DNA of 64,000 bases, taken from positions 116,648-180,647 of the forward strand of contig CACYOO010000004.1 in NCBI GenBank assembly GCA_902776035.1, given 5' to 3'. Positions 8,386-17,280 of the stretch are shown piece after piece. A program made the translations under genes and the position numbers. Below the pieces are notes generated by a model that saw nothing but the letters and a program-made list of their open reading frames with translations, was not told where the DNA came from and did not search any database. Numbering within the stretch: the stretch's first letter is position 1; each line of letters starts with the position of its first letter. The stretch comes from an uncultured bacterium. Lineage in GTDB: Bacteria > Cyanobacteriota > Vampirovibrionia > Gastranaerophilales > Gastranaerophilaceae.

Positions 8386-10460
8386 TTATTCACACTTTCT
8401 TTTATTTTAGTTTTTATATATAAGTTATTTACTTGTACTCTTAGTCGTTTATTTTCAGATTCAAGTATTTTAACTTCATTGTCTAATGCAATGGCTCTAT
8501 CATATAGTTTTTTGTAATTTGTTATGTAGTTATTTAATTTTTTGTTGATGTTTGATAATTTTAAATCTAATTCTTTTATTGCATTTATCATTGGAAATAT
8601 TATCCATTCCGCATCAACAGATAAATAACCGTTTTTTTCAACAACAGATTTTGGAAAAATTTGTTGCATTTCTTGTGCAATTGTACCTGCCATTATGGTT
8701 TTATCATTTTTATAATTAAATTGGTAAGTATTTATTTTTCTAAAATCATTAAGTGAAACTTCAGATTTTTTTATGTTTTCCTTTAATCTTTTATCGGAAT
8801 ACATAGTAAATGTTTGAGTAGGTCCATATACTATATCCGAAAACATAATAATTGAACTTGTACCTGCATAAGCTGTACCATTTGGACTTATTATGAGCTG
8901 CGAATATTTTTCACCTAATTCCCCTTGAGGATCCCATATTTTTTTTAACCTATTAGGATTGTCATCTAAATGCATATCATAATCTCTGCTAATATTTGCA
9001 AGTCCTCCGTTAGGTGCTATTGCAGACCTTGAACCCGCAGTACCGTCATCATTATTGTTTCCTTTAATAATAGCAGAACCTGTAGGTCTTGAACCCAAAA
9101 ATAAACTATTTTGTAAGTTTTTGTAACTCATACAAGCTCCATGACCTATACAAATACAATTTGAGAGTTTAGAAGAACTTCTGGCGGCATTTGTACCTAT
9201 GTTTATATTTCCTACTGTTGTATAAGCTTGTTGATATCCTGCAAAACTTCCTAAGTCGACATTATTAGATGTATTCGCATACATATTTTCAGCACCTGCA
9301 TTGTAACCAATTGCAACAAGAGAAGCGTAGCTTGTTTTATTTACGGAAGATTGGTGTCCGGCTTTATATCCTACATGCACTACACCTTGTTTTGTAGATG
9401 AGTTCATTCCTGCGTATGTTCCTAAATACACAGAACTGTCATTTTCACTAAAAGTAAAGTCTGCATTTGCATAATAGCCGGAAAAAATGCCTATGCGTAC
9501 ATCTTTTCTTTTGTCCTGTTTACCTGTATTGCCTTGAATACGAGTTGCTGTGTTACCGATTGATACATCACCAAAGCCGGCACCGGAATTAGTTCCTATT
9601 GAAATTCCATTGTCAGGATCACTCACACCAAAAGAACCGGAATTTGTACCTATTGATACTACATTATGCGAGCCGTCAGTTAAATGAGCATCAGTTCCAA
9701 TGACAACATTATTTTTGGTTGTATTATAAATGTTTCTTGTATTTGATTGATTAAGTCCTGCATTACGTCCTATATAAATATCTTTGTTTGCAATAGCTCC
9801 AGAAGTATTTACCGTACCTGTACCTATATGTATATTATCTCTTCCTTGTATTTCATATAAAGTATTATATCCGATAGCAATATTTCTGATTGTAACACCT
9901 TTTGTATGCTGTAAAGAACCTCTTCCTATTGCAATGTTATAACTATTACCATTGCTGTTATACATTGAATATGTTCCTATAGATATGTTACCAAGTCCTA
10001 TAGAGCCGTTATACATTGTATTTGAACCAAGAGCAATATTATTATATCTGTCCATAGCTATTCTGCCTGCGGAGTAATAATTGTTACTGTATACAGAATC
10101 TTTTTTCACTGTCATTTGTTTTAACAGTCCAATTTGAGAAGAAGAAGTTATGTTACCTTCTCTGTTTTTTACATACATTACTGCAGCGTGATTTAATGCA
10201 CCCAAGTCTGATGAATCCGGTTCCATACCGATAGCTATAAATGAATGTGGATATGCTGTTGCAATAAACTCTTTATTCCTTTGCCATTTTACACCGGCTC
10301 CTGAACCACCCAAAGCACTCGATTCACCAACTCCTTGTCTTGCGGTTAAAACAGGCATGGTTGCTGCCATTACAACGCTCATGACAGTTAAAATAACCAT
10401 CATTTCTGCTAATGTAAAGCCACTTTTTCTATATCTGCCAAGTATATAAAATATCCCCAT
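8382..10460 (-). CDS. prepilin-type surface protein with IG-x-x-AG repeats and C-terminal S74 chaperone (copy 1)
   Basis: First gene of the three-gene operon. I use ATG 10458-10460 (692 aa). A TTG at 10481 gives 7 more residues, and neither start has a clear Shine-Dalgarno. The N-terminus carries a prepilin peptidase site with the usual Gly at -1 (KSGFTLAEMMVIL) and Glu at +5. The centre has dispersed repeats such as ISIGTYS, VYLGTYAGMN and IAIGYNAG. The S74 domain starts at S555 in this numbering (SDKRLKENI), with its Lys at +5, followed by a long coiled coil (about the last 70 residues). The last 4 bases overlap the next copy. Trimeric fibre anchored as a pseudopilin is the inferred form. 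Confidence 0.83.
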   Translation of the reverse strand: MGIFYILGRYRKSGFTLAEMMVILTVMSVVMAATMPVLTARQGVGESSALGGSGAGVKWQRNKEFIATAYPHSFIAIGMEPDSSDLGALNHAAVMYVKNREGNITSSSQIGLLKQMTVKKDSVYSNNYYSAGRIAMDRYNNIALGSNTMYNGSIGLGNISIGTYSMYNSNGNSYNIAIGRGSLQHTKGVTIRNIAIGYNTLYEIQGRDNIHIGTGTVNTSGAIANKDIYIGRNAGLNQSNTRNIYNTTKNNVVIGTDAHLTDGSHNVVSIGTNSGSFGVSDPDNGISIGTNSGAGFGDVSIGNTATRIQGNTGKQDKRKDVRIGIFSGYYANADFTFSENDSSVYLGTYAGMNSSTKQGVVHVGYKAGHQSSVNKTSYASLVAIGYNAGAENMYANTSNNVDLGSFAGYQQAYTTVGNINIGTNAARSSSKLSNCICIGHGACMSYKNLQNSLFLGSRPTGSAIIKGNNNDDGTAGSRSAIAPNGGLANISRDYDMHLDDNPNRLKKIWDPQGELGEKYSQLIISPNGTAYAGTSSIIMFSDIVYGPTQTFTMYSDKRLKENIKKSEVSLNDFRKINTYQFNYKNDKTIMAGTIAQEMQQIFPKSVVEKNGYLSVDAEWIIFPMINAIKELDLKLSNINKKLNNYITNYKKLYDRAIALDNEVKILESENKRLRVQVNNLYIKTKIKESVNK

Positions 10461-10555
10461 TATATAATTATTATGTATCAAATTTTATGTTTGTACAACC
10501 CTTGAAGATGTTCTTATAAATTTATGTTAAGTGGTTTCAATAATGTAAAAAATAA

Positions 10556-10587
10556 TAAAATAAAAGGGTATCCTTTTGAGATACCCG
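10556..10587 (-). terminator. terminator after the 10623-11576 gene
   Basis: A 7-bp perfect stem (10566-10572 with 10580-10586) with a 7-base loop is followed on the minus strand by an A/T tract rich in T. It lies 36 bases past the stop of the gene and upstream of the prepilin/S74 operon. Confidence 0.75.
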
Positions 10588-10622
10588 AAATTATAAGAGT
10601 GATTATGAAGTTTGAAAAATAA

Positions 10623-11576
10623 TTATGCATTGAATGACTTGAATGAACTTTCAATATTCTTTTTGATAACTTCTGATATTGAATCCACTTCGGTTTGAAC
10701 TGCCTGGTGTTCCGTATCAAGTTGTTTTAACCGTAATTCAAGAGTTTTATCTTGTGCTTGTAATACTGATGTTTCAGCATTTATTTTGCCGAGAGTTTGT
10801 TCATATAAGAATGTTTCATATCTGTATTGGTTTTGTGCGTCATCGTATGCTTGCTGGTCAGTAACAGTTCCTGCGGTTACGGTGTATGTTATATCTTTTT
10901 CTGTATCTGTAAAACTGATAAGACGGTTATTAGCATCTCTTGATAATGTACATTTAGCTATAGCACTCGTAGATGTTTGTTTTTGTGTTGTTGAGGTATA
11001 GTAAACACATTTTTTCCCATCATCTATTGCGGCATTCATTTGTGTATCTGTAAAATATCTGTATTGAGGACTAGCTTCCGAACCGACATTAAAATAATAA
11101 AGTGTTGCACCATATTGCTTTGCAGTAATTAAATAATCATAAGCATCTTTGTGTGTTGGATCATCTGTATCTGTTAATTTTTCTAATACAAAAGTTCCGC
11201 CACCCTCTGAATAAGTATAATTATTAGATTCATCTTTGGCTACAGTAACTTGCTTATCTTTATCACAAGGATAGAAACCTATAACATCTTCTGTTACTGT
11301 ATAGTGGATTGTATAAGTACCGTCTGCTGCTTTTGTAATTGAACTAATAGTTGCTGTTGATACAGAATCAGGCGGTACAAACGAGTATTGCAATTTTGTA
11401 TAACTATCAATAGACGGTTGTGTCGGAACCTTTAATGTAAGCATTTGGTTATACAAATTCGCAGATTGATTTGACAAAGTTGTTCTTTGTTGGTTTATTT
11501 GCTGACCTTCGTATTCAATGTTAGTTTTTCTTGCTGTAAGGTTTAAAAATCTTGCTTGTGATGCTGCCAAACCCAT
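10623..11576 (-). CDS. protein of unknown function, conserved termini and variable middle (paralogue of 26237-26899)
   Basis: I do not recognise a named family for this 317-aa protein. Its first ~50 residues (MGLAASQARFLNLTARKTN, then GQQINQQRTTL) and its last ~50 (LELRLKQLDTE, then EVIKKNIESSFKSF) are nearly shared with the gene at 26237. The middle (about residues 60-240, Thr/Tyr/Asp-rich) is unrelated. Both ends look helical and amphipathic, predicting coiled coils. Conserved helical ends around a variable core recall flagellin- or hook-like secreted filament proteins, but there is no direct evidence. There is no signal peptide. A terminator follows at 10556-10587. AGAGGAAAT lies upstream of the ATG. 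Confidence 0.8.
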   Translation of the reverse strand: MGLAASQARFLNLTARKTNIEYEGQQINQQRTTLSNQSANLYNQMLTLKVPTQPSIDSYTKLQYSFVPPDSVSTATISSITKAADGTYTIHYTVTEDVIGFYPCDKDKQVTVAKDESNNYTYSEGGGTFVLEKLTDTDDPTHKDAYDYLITAKQYGATLYYFNVGSEASPQYRYFTDTQMNAAIDDGKKCVYYTSTTQKQTSTSAIAKCTLSRDANNRLISFTDTEKDITYTVTAGTVTDQQAYDDAQNQYRYETFLYEQTLGKINAETSVLQAQDKTLELRLKQLDTEHQAVQTEVDSISEVIKKNIESSFKSFNA

Positions 11577-11827
11577 GATTATTTCCTCTCTTTTTTATCT
11601 TCATATCGGATATTTAATGATAATTTTTAAAATATCAATAAAATGTCATCTAATTAGAGGAAATTATTAATTAATCGCATGATATACTTCGGGTAAATCC
11701 TCAGTATGGCAGAATATTGTCATTCTGGAAACTACGATTTTTATAGAATTATATAAAATCATTTTTATGGTGGATTTAATTGTAAAAAATAAAGTTAAAA
11801 TATAATTGTGGACTTGGAGGAAATATA

Positions 11828-12424
11828 ATGACAACAACATCAATAGGAGCGGTATCTTCAAACAGTGATTTACAAGCTATGCTTGCGCTATTATATAAAT
11901 CTGATGAAAGTAATACTAATGGACTATCAAAAGCAGATTTATCAAAAATAAATGAAGAACAAAATTCACAATTTGTAAAAAGTTTAGAGGAAGAATTTAA
12001 TCTTATTGATAAAGATTCTAACGGTTTATTATCTAAAGACGAAGTTCTTGATTTTACATTGGATAAGCAGCTGGGTATGCCTGCTGGTTTTAAAATACAA
12101 GATGCAACGCAGCAGACAAATGAAAAAAATTTGTATCAAAATATAGCTGATAAAATTTCAGAATCTATTATAAGCCAATTGGATACTAATAAAGATGGTA
12201 AAATTTCCGATACGGAAATAAAAGAAGCAATGCAAAATTTAAGCAAAAAACTTTCTGAATCATCTTCTTCTGTTGAAGTTGCAGGGAAAGTTGCGAATAA
12301 CAATTCTTCAATAACTAAAGTTCAAAATATGGCAGGTAATTTTATACAAAAGCTTATAGATAACTATAATTCCGGTGGAATAGTTGCAAAAGTAGCTAAT
12401 GCTGCTATAAATTCATTTGCATAG
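11828..12424 (+). CDS. EF-hand calcium-binding protein
   Basis: This 198-aa protein has two good EF-hand loops: residues 61-72 (DKDSNGLLSKDE) and 118-129 (DTNKDGKISDTE). A degenerate third loop may lie at 26-37 (DESNTNGLSKAD). The N-terminus is Ser/Thr-rich with no classical signal peptide. The C-terminal third is Asn/Ser/Ala-rich without a known domain. A GGAGGA Shine-Dalgarno lies just before ATG 11828. It is divergent from the conserved-ends protein at 10623 and convergent with the TOPRIM gene. Calcium binding follows from the loops; the physiological role is unknown. Confidence 0.85.
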   Translation: MTTTSIGAVSSNSDLQAMLALLYKSDESNTNGLSKADLSKINEEQNSQFVKSLEEEFNLIDKDSNGLLSKDEVLDFTLDKQLGMPAGFKIQDATQQTNEKNLYQNIADKISESIISQLDTNKDGKISDTEIKEAMQNLSKKLSESSSSVEVAGKVANNNSSITKVQNMAGNFIQKLIDNYNSGGIVAKVANAAINSFA

Positions 12425-12445
12425 TAGTAAACACTTAAAACTTTA

Positions 12446-13324
12446 TTAAAGAGATTTTATTTCATTAATGATATACTCAATCTCTTGTGAAATATCATTT
12501 TTAGAAAAAATATGTTTGCTTACTGACTTTGCAAATTCTGCTTTTTGAAAGTCATGCATTCCTTTTTGCTTGAATATTTCTTCCAAATTTTTAACCATTC
12601 TATCTTCCGTAAATTCATTTTTATTTACGGAATTAAAGTTTAAAAATAAATCATTAAGAGTGTTTAAAATTAATGATTTAGGTAGTATATCTTCAAATTC
12701 TCCATGCTCAATTATGTGAATTTTATCGCATGTTCTTAATTTAGGTAAAATTTGCATTTTATTATCATAGGCATCTGCATCCAGCAAGATTAATACAGGT
12801 ATTTTGAGTTGTTCAGCAAGTTTATAGAATAATTTCACAACTTGATTTTTACCGCCTGCAGAAATCATTTGTACACCGTACTTGTCAAAATCATAGTCCA
12901 AATGTTTTGCAAATACAGGTAATAATGTTTCTTCTGTTATACCTTCGGCTATGACAACTTTTTCAACAGGAAAATGCAAAGAAAGTTCTTTTCTGAAATC
13001 TTTTTCTTTTGATAAAAGTTTAAGCCATTTTAAATTATTAGCCATATTCTTATTTATTAATTCACTTGCATCAGCATAATGAATGTTGTTATCAAGTAGA
13101 ATATTTGCCTCCGGTGAAAGGTTAAATATGTCATTTTCATACTTTTTTAATTTGTTATTTATAGTAAAATCTTCCGTTTGTTTTTTACAAATATCAGATA
13201 ATGATTTATTAATAACATATTGAGCTATATCTCTAATCGTTAAATAATCCAGTTCTTCAAGCTCTTTTTTCTTAAACTGCGGCTGGATGACATTAGAAAT
13301 TATAATGTCTTTGAAAACTCGCAA
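12446..13324 (-). CDS. TOPRIM-domain protein (OLD-like nuclease part), 5' end unclear
   Basis: The C-terminal half contains a TOPRIM fold as in OLD-family nucleases: the acidic motif VVIAEGITEETLL (Glu), then ILLDADAYDN (DxD) and a later HGEFEDILP. The helical N-terminal region is not recognised, and no ATPase domain is present. The first usual start in frame is TTG 13322-13324 (292 aa). However, in-frame sequence reading like coding (for example QLLISFDRLTRFKYTEDKYL) continues to about 13438 with no ATG, GTG or TTG before the upstream stop at 13451. The gene may therefore use an unusual start or have lost its 5' end. Function is likely nucleic-acid related, not more precisely known. Confidence 0.7.
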   Translation of the reverse strand: MRVFKDIIISNVIQPQFKKKELEELDYLTIRDIAQYVINKSLSDICKKQTEDFTINNKLKKYENDIFNLSPEANILLDNNIHYADASELINKNMANNLKWLKLLSKEKDFRKELSLHFPVEKVVIAEGITEETLLPVFAKHLDYDFDKYGVQMISAGGKNQVVKLFYKLAEQLKIPVLILLDADAYDNKMQILPKLRTCDKIHIIEHGEFEDILPKSLILNTLNDLFLNFNSVNKNEFTEDRMVKNLEEIFKQKGMHDFQKAEFAKSVSKHIFSKNDISQEIEYIINEIKSL

Positions 13325-13520
13325 ATATTTGTCTTCTGTGTACTTAAATCTTGTAAGCCGGTCAAAAGAAATTAAAAGCTGATTTTGAGTTAAATTTTTA
13401 ATCTTTATATCCGTAAATTTTTCCTCATAAATGTTTACATTTTTAACATATTATACATAAAAAAGGCAAATTTTCAAATTTATAAACGTTTATTCTCATG
13501 TAAGGAAGGCACATTTATAC

Positions 13521-14828
13521 ATGTTAACAGGGTTAAATAATGTCAATAATGTTATTTTTAGAGGTATTACACCTCTAAAACAAAGCAAAGCATGTGTATC
13601 TAATTCTTATGTGCAATCTCCTTTAGTAAAAAATGTATCTTTCCACGGTTATAACACAGTTGACGTTGCAAAAACACAATTAACAACACCAAGTGAATTA
13701 AAGGCATATACAGAAGTTGCATCTTCACTTGATTCTGAAGGTAAAAAAGCTTTAGATTACATGCTTAAAACCGGCTCATTGTTAAACAATAATTCAGATG
13801 ATAAATCAACAACACTTGATAATTTACATAAAATATTGTTAAATGATCGTGCAAGCGGCTTAGATAAAAAAGGTATTTTGAACGATACTGTTAAAACTAT
13901 AGCTAATCCTTATGGTATAACTCAACATTTTGGCAATATTCCTGAAAGCATGATAGGTACATTAAAACAGTATGATAATTCTACAGAAGAAGTGGAACAT
14001 TCCGGCTGTTGTGTTGCTGCAAGTATTGAATTTAATCTTGCAAGTCAAATGCCTGCTGAATTTGCTCGTATTGCAGAGGGATTATCTTCTCCTAATATGT
14101 CTGTAAAAAAACATCTTTCATTAAATACTCTTTGTGATAACAAAGAAGATTCAAAGTGGCTTTTGGATAATTTTAAAATTCCTTATACAATGACTGATGA
14201 AAATAATGTTGAAGTAACAATAGCACCGGATAAAAATGCGATTTTCAGAGCACACATCCAAACTGTTGATAAAGATGAATTAGAAAGAACTCCTGTTGAT
14301 GTTTTAATGCAATCAACTTTAATGAATATTGGTTCTCAACAAACATATAATACTTTAAATGATACAAGAGTTGCTTCATTTGGTCCGGGTGATAAAGGAC
14401 TTGTTGAAATAGAAAAAACTTTTACTGAATCTGTAGTTACTAATAGCAACAAGACTTCTGTTACATTCCAAGATTTAAGAGAAGGTGTAGATAAATCAGG
14501 CGCACCTTCAGCAAAACTTGCAGGATATAGAACAGACTTTAATACAATTAAAAGATGCTTGTTAAATTCTCTTGCAGAAGGTAAAAATGTAATTATTGGG
14601 TATACATCAACAGATGAAGATAATAATATTGTAAATGGTCATGAAATTACAGTGGTTGGTGCTAAATTAACACCTGATAACAAATTGATTTTTGTATGTA
14701 ATGACACTGACGATGATAAGGCAGCTCCTGTTGAATATCACGAAGATTATATAATTCCAAAAATTCATCATGTTGGCTTGCCTACAGAAATTGTTGAAGC
14801 CGATCCAAGATTAGAAAATATAGCTTAG
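13521..14828 (+). CDS. unknown protein with papain-like cysteine peptidase pattern
   Basis: I recognise no named family in this 435-aa protein. The sequence has the order of a papain-like or C39-like catalytic site. Cys163/Cys164 sit at the start of a helix (HSGCCVAASIEFN), His374 is in a beta context (VNGHEITVVGAKL), and Asn394 closes the next strand (LIFVCNDTDDD). The N-terminal 45 residues contain two similar F-x-G elements (VIFRGITPL and VSFHGYNT) and could be a sorting or leader segment; no signal peptide is visible. AAGGAAGG lies about 11 bases before ATG 13521. Peptidase or effector activity is an inference from motif spacing only. Confidence 0.72.
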   Translation: MLTGLNNVNNVIFRGITPLKQSKACVSNSYVQSPLVKNVSFHGYNTVDVAKTQLTTPSELKAYTEVASSLDSEGKKALDYMLKTGSLLNNNSDDKSTTLDNLHKILLNDRASGLDKKGILNDTVKTIANPYGITQHFGNIPESMIGTLKQYDNSTEEVEHSGCCVAASIEFNLASQMPAEFARIAEGLSSPNMSVKKHLSLNTLCDNKEDSKWLLDNFKIPYTMTDENNVEVTIAPDKNAIFRAHIQTVDKDELERTPVDVLMQSTLMNIGSQQTYNTLNDTRVASFGPGDKGLVEIEKTFTESVVTNSNKTSVTFQDLREGVDKSGAPSAKLAGYRTDFNTIKRCLLNSLAEGKNVIIGYTSTDEDNNIVNGHEITVVGAKLTPDNKLIFVCNDTDDDKAAPVEYHEDYIIPKIHHVGLPTEIVEADPRLENIA

Positions 14829-14838
14829 GAAAAAGTTT

Positions 14839-15234
14839 TTATTCTATATTTGAATTACTTAAATATGTTGATAAAGCATATTCAAAATATCTTTGGTTAA
14901 AGTAGTAGTTGTAATGAACTTTTCCCATCTTTTTTATTTTTGGATAATATATATATACCGATGGTACATATTGTAAAGATTGAACATAACATAGTTTATG
15001 TTCAGCCATGTCTGCAACATTCATTTTTACAAAATTATACTTATCTAATTTTGATACGGTCTTATTAAATATTACATCGAATTTTTTACATGTACTGCAG
15101 GTTGAAGTGTAATAATACACTACGAAAGGAGTGTTTTCAGCATGTGCATCTTCACATGTTACAATTTTTGCATTTACAGGTAACGAAAAAATAATTAATA
15201 GTAAAACTAAAATAATGCTATTTTTATTAATCAT
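14839..15234 (-). CDS. periplasmic thioredoxin-fold protein
   Basis: This 131-aa protein has a cleavable-looking signal peptide (residues 1-22, ending PVNA). A thioredoxin-like domain follows, with active-site C46-S-T-C49 in YYTSTCSTCKKF and a typical VPSVYIYY cis-Pro segment (Pro near residue 95). It probably handles thiol-disulphide exchange outside the cytoplasm. The gene overlaps the end of the preceding thioredoxin-fold gene by 8 bases, so the pair is one operon. Substrates are unknown. It is smaller than TlpA/ResA proteins and lacks their insert. Confidence 0.82.
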   Translation of the reverse strand: MINKNSIILVLLLIIFSLPVNAKIVTCEDAHAENTPFVVYYYTSTCSTCKKFDVIFNKTVSKLDKYNFVKMNVADMAEHKLCYVQSLQYVPSVYIYYPKIKKMGKVHYNYYFNQRYFEYALSTYLSNSNIE

Positions 15235-15754
15235 ATTTACTCAATTCTTTTCTTTGAGATTCTTCTGCTTGCTCAATATCCATAACAGAACGTATTCTTA
15301 GATAATTGTTTAATTCTGTACGTAACCTCATTTCATCATGTAATGCAAAAGAAGTGATATGTATTTTATTACCTATAGCCGGATCAAAAATATAAAGAGA
15401 TGGTAATTCAATTACATTTCCATAGTAAATAGCTTCATTTTTAGGATCGTCAGAGTCAATTACTACAAAATTATAATCATTTTTATATAGTCTTTCTAAT
15501 TTATAAAAAATTGGCTTAAACATTGCACAAAATTTACAATATCTTGAACTAAACATCAATACGATTGGTTTAGAAGTGTCCATAACTCCGTTAAAAGCTA
15601 AGCTTGTTGCAATTAAACCCTCATTTGTATAAAATCCTCTGATATATCTATCTCTGTTTGCTTTATAAATACAAAAACCTATTATCAATGCTAAAAGTAA
15701 TAACGTTATAATTATAGATGAAACGATAATTATATTTTTTTTCTTTTTATCCAT
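15227..15754 (-). CDS. membrane-anchored thioredoxin-fold protein
   Basis: This 175-aa protein has a lysine-rich N-terminus and one membrane helix (about residues 8-30). A periplasmic thioredoxin-like domain carries C73-K-F-C76 in FSSRYCKFCAMFKP, and ELPSLYIF supplies the conserved cis-Pro. It is the first gene of a two-gene unit with the soluble periplasmic relative at 14839. The Shine-Dalgarno (AGAGGTG) lies inside the 3' arm of the hairpin at 15755-15793, which may limit translation. Likely an extracytoplasmic redox protein; partner not known. Confidence 0.82.
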   Translation of the reverse strand: MDKKKKNIIIVSSIIITLLLLALIIGFCIYKANRDRYIRGFYTNEGLIATSLAFNGVMDTSKPIVLMFSSRYCKFCAMFKPIFYKLERLYKNDYNFVVIDSDDPKNEAIYYGNVIELPSLYIFDPAIGNKIHITSFALHDEMRLRTELNNYLRIRSVMDIEQAEESQRKELSKYD

Positions 15755-15793
15755 AAAACACCTCTTTAGAATTTTAACATAAAGAGGTGTTTT
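15755..15793 (-). terminator. hairpin between glgC and the thioredoxin operon, overlapping the next ribosome site
   Basis: The arms (15755-15767 and 15781-15793) match over 13 bases, with a 13-base loop, and end in TTTT on the minus strand directly before the ATG at 15752-15754. It can end glgC transcription. Its 3' arm also contains the Shine-Dalgarno of the downstream gene, so any read-through message would have that site paired. Confidence 0.65.
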
Positions 15794-15817
15794 AAAAGAA
15801 GAAATTATTAAAATATA

Positions 15818-17053
15818 TTAAAGTATAGCACCTTTTGGAACTACTGTAACTCCACCCGGAGATACATAAAAGCCCTTTTGCTGGTCAACTTCCTTATCAA
15901 AACCTATTTTTGTATAAGGTGGAACTTTAACGTTTTTATCGATTATGGCACGTCTGATTTCACAGTGTCGTCCTATATCAACATCTTCCATTAATATACT
16001 TTCTGTAACAGATGAATAAGAATTAATTCTTACTTTAGGAGAAAGAATACATCTGGATAATCCGCCTCCTGAAATAATACATCCTTCTGATACCATTGAA
16101 TTTGTTGCCATACCAACTCTATCACCTTCCTGCCAAATGAATTTTGCAGGAGGATAATTGTAGTTAAATGTTCTTAAAGGCCATTCTTTTGCGTATAAAT
16201 TTAATTCAGGACAAGAATCCAATAAATCCATATTCGCTTGCCAATATGCATCTACATTTCCTACATCTTTCCAATAACCACGTTCTGCATCTGTAATTCC
16301 CGGAAATGAATTTTCTTTAAAATTGTATACATAAACGGGTTTGCCCTCATTTAATAACATAGGTATAACATTTTTACCAAAATCATGGCTGGAGTCTTCA
16401 ATTTTGTTATCTCTATAAAGAGCATCCAAAAGTATATCTTTTCCAAAAATATAGTTACCCATAGAAGCCAAACACATATTAGGATTACCCGGTAATGATT
16501 TTGGTTTTGTTTTTGGTTTTTCAATAAAGTTTGTTAATTTCCAATTTTCATCAACTTCCATAATACCAAATTCGGAAGCTTCTTCTATAGGAATAGGAAT
16601 GGCTGCGATTGTTAAAGCTGCACTAACTTTTTTGTGAAAATCCAACATTTGAGAAACATCCATTTTATAAACATGGTCGCCTCCAAATACACAAACGTAT
16701 GTCGGATCTGCATCAATTATGTGCAATACGTTTTGGAATACAGCATCCGCAGTTCCTCTATACCAATCTCCACCTGTTCTCATTTGTGCCGGAACTAAAT
16801 CAACATATTGGTCTAAGAATGGTGATAGTGCATATCCTCTTGAAATATGCTGGTTTAATGAATCAGATTTGTATTGTGTTAGTACCTTTATTTTGTAAAA
16901 GCCGGAATTAATAAAATTGTTCAATACAAAATCTATAATTCTGTATCTACCGCCAAAAGGCACAGCAGGTTTTGCCCTGTCTTTTGTTAACGGATGAAGT
17001 CGTTTTCCTTCTCCGCCTGCTAAAATCATAACTAATGCATCATCAATTGACAT
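15818..17053 (-). CDS. glgC: glucose-1-phosphate adenylyltransferase (ADP-glucose pyrophosphorylase)
   Basis: GlgC makes ADP-glucose from ATP and glucose 1-phosphate, the committed step of glycogen synthesis. Visible family marks in the 411 aa are the nucleotide-binding opening [51 protein letters not shown] and the sugar-phosphate-binding [10 protein letters not shown]-terminal left-handed beta-helix is also present ([14 protein letters not shown]). Length is normal. GAGGT precedes the ATG. No other glycogen gene is nearby. Transcription probably ends at the 15755-15793 hairpin. Confidence 0.95.
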   Translation of the reverse strand: MSIDDALVMILAGGEGKRLHPLTKDRAKPAVPFGGRYRIIDFVLNNFINSGFYKIKVLTQYKSDSLNQHISRGYALSPFLDQYVDLVPAQMRTGGDWYRGTADAVFQNVLHIIDADPTYVCVFGGDHVYKMDVSQMLDFHKKVSAALTIAAIPIPIEEASEFGIMEVDENWKLTNFIEKPKTKPKSLPGNPNMCLASMGNYIFGKDILLDALYRDNKIEDSSHDFGKNVIPMLLNEGKPVYVYNFKENSFPGITDAERGYWKDVGNVDAYWQANMDLLDSCPELNLYAKEWPLRTFNYNYPPAKFIWQEGDRVGMATNSMVSEGCIISGGGLSRCILSPKVRINSYSSVTESILMEDVDIGRHCEIRRAIIDKNVKVPPYTKIGFDKEVDQQKGFYVSPGGVTVVPKGAIL

Positions 17054-17192
17054 TTTCTACCTCACTAACTTATGTCTACACTATAATTATATTAATTCAT
17101 TGGGAAATGCAATCATACAAAACACCTAAATAAAAAATTTGTTATTCATGTAACAATATTTTTACAAAAATAAAAAACAAGCTTTGGCTTAT

Positions 17193-17222
17193 TTGACAAT
17201 GCATTAAAAATATGTTATTAAT
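17193..17222 (+). promoter_or_regulatory. strong sigma70-type promoter upstream of 17346
   Basis: A perfect TTGACA (17193-17198), 17-base spacer and TATTAA (17216-17221). The predicted start is near 17228, about 20 bases before a complete terminator hairpin (17249-17280) and 118 bases before the next gene. Confidence 0.65.
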
Positions 17223-17248
17223 GGTGTGGGGTAAATGTATATTTTTTT

Positions 17249-17280
17249 AAGCTCTGCACTATGCAGGGCTTTTTATTTTT
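17249..17280 (+). terminator. terminator hairpin in the leader of the 17346 gene
   Basis: A 9-bp GC-rich stem (17249-17257 with 17263-17271, one G-T pair), 5-base loop, then a T-rich tract. No gene ends upstream on this strand. The hairpin therefore sits in the leader of the 17346 gene or ends a very short RNA made from the 17193 promoter. Confidence 0.7.

Noticed and set aside
3818..10460. Dense repeated pattern that could suggest a CRISPR or tandem DNA repeat
   Set aside because: The repetition is at protein level (IG-x-x-AG units inside open frames), with irregular spacing and varying bases. No CRISPR array or cas gene is seen anywhere in the window.
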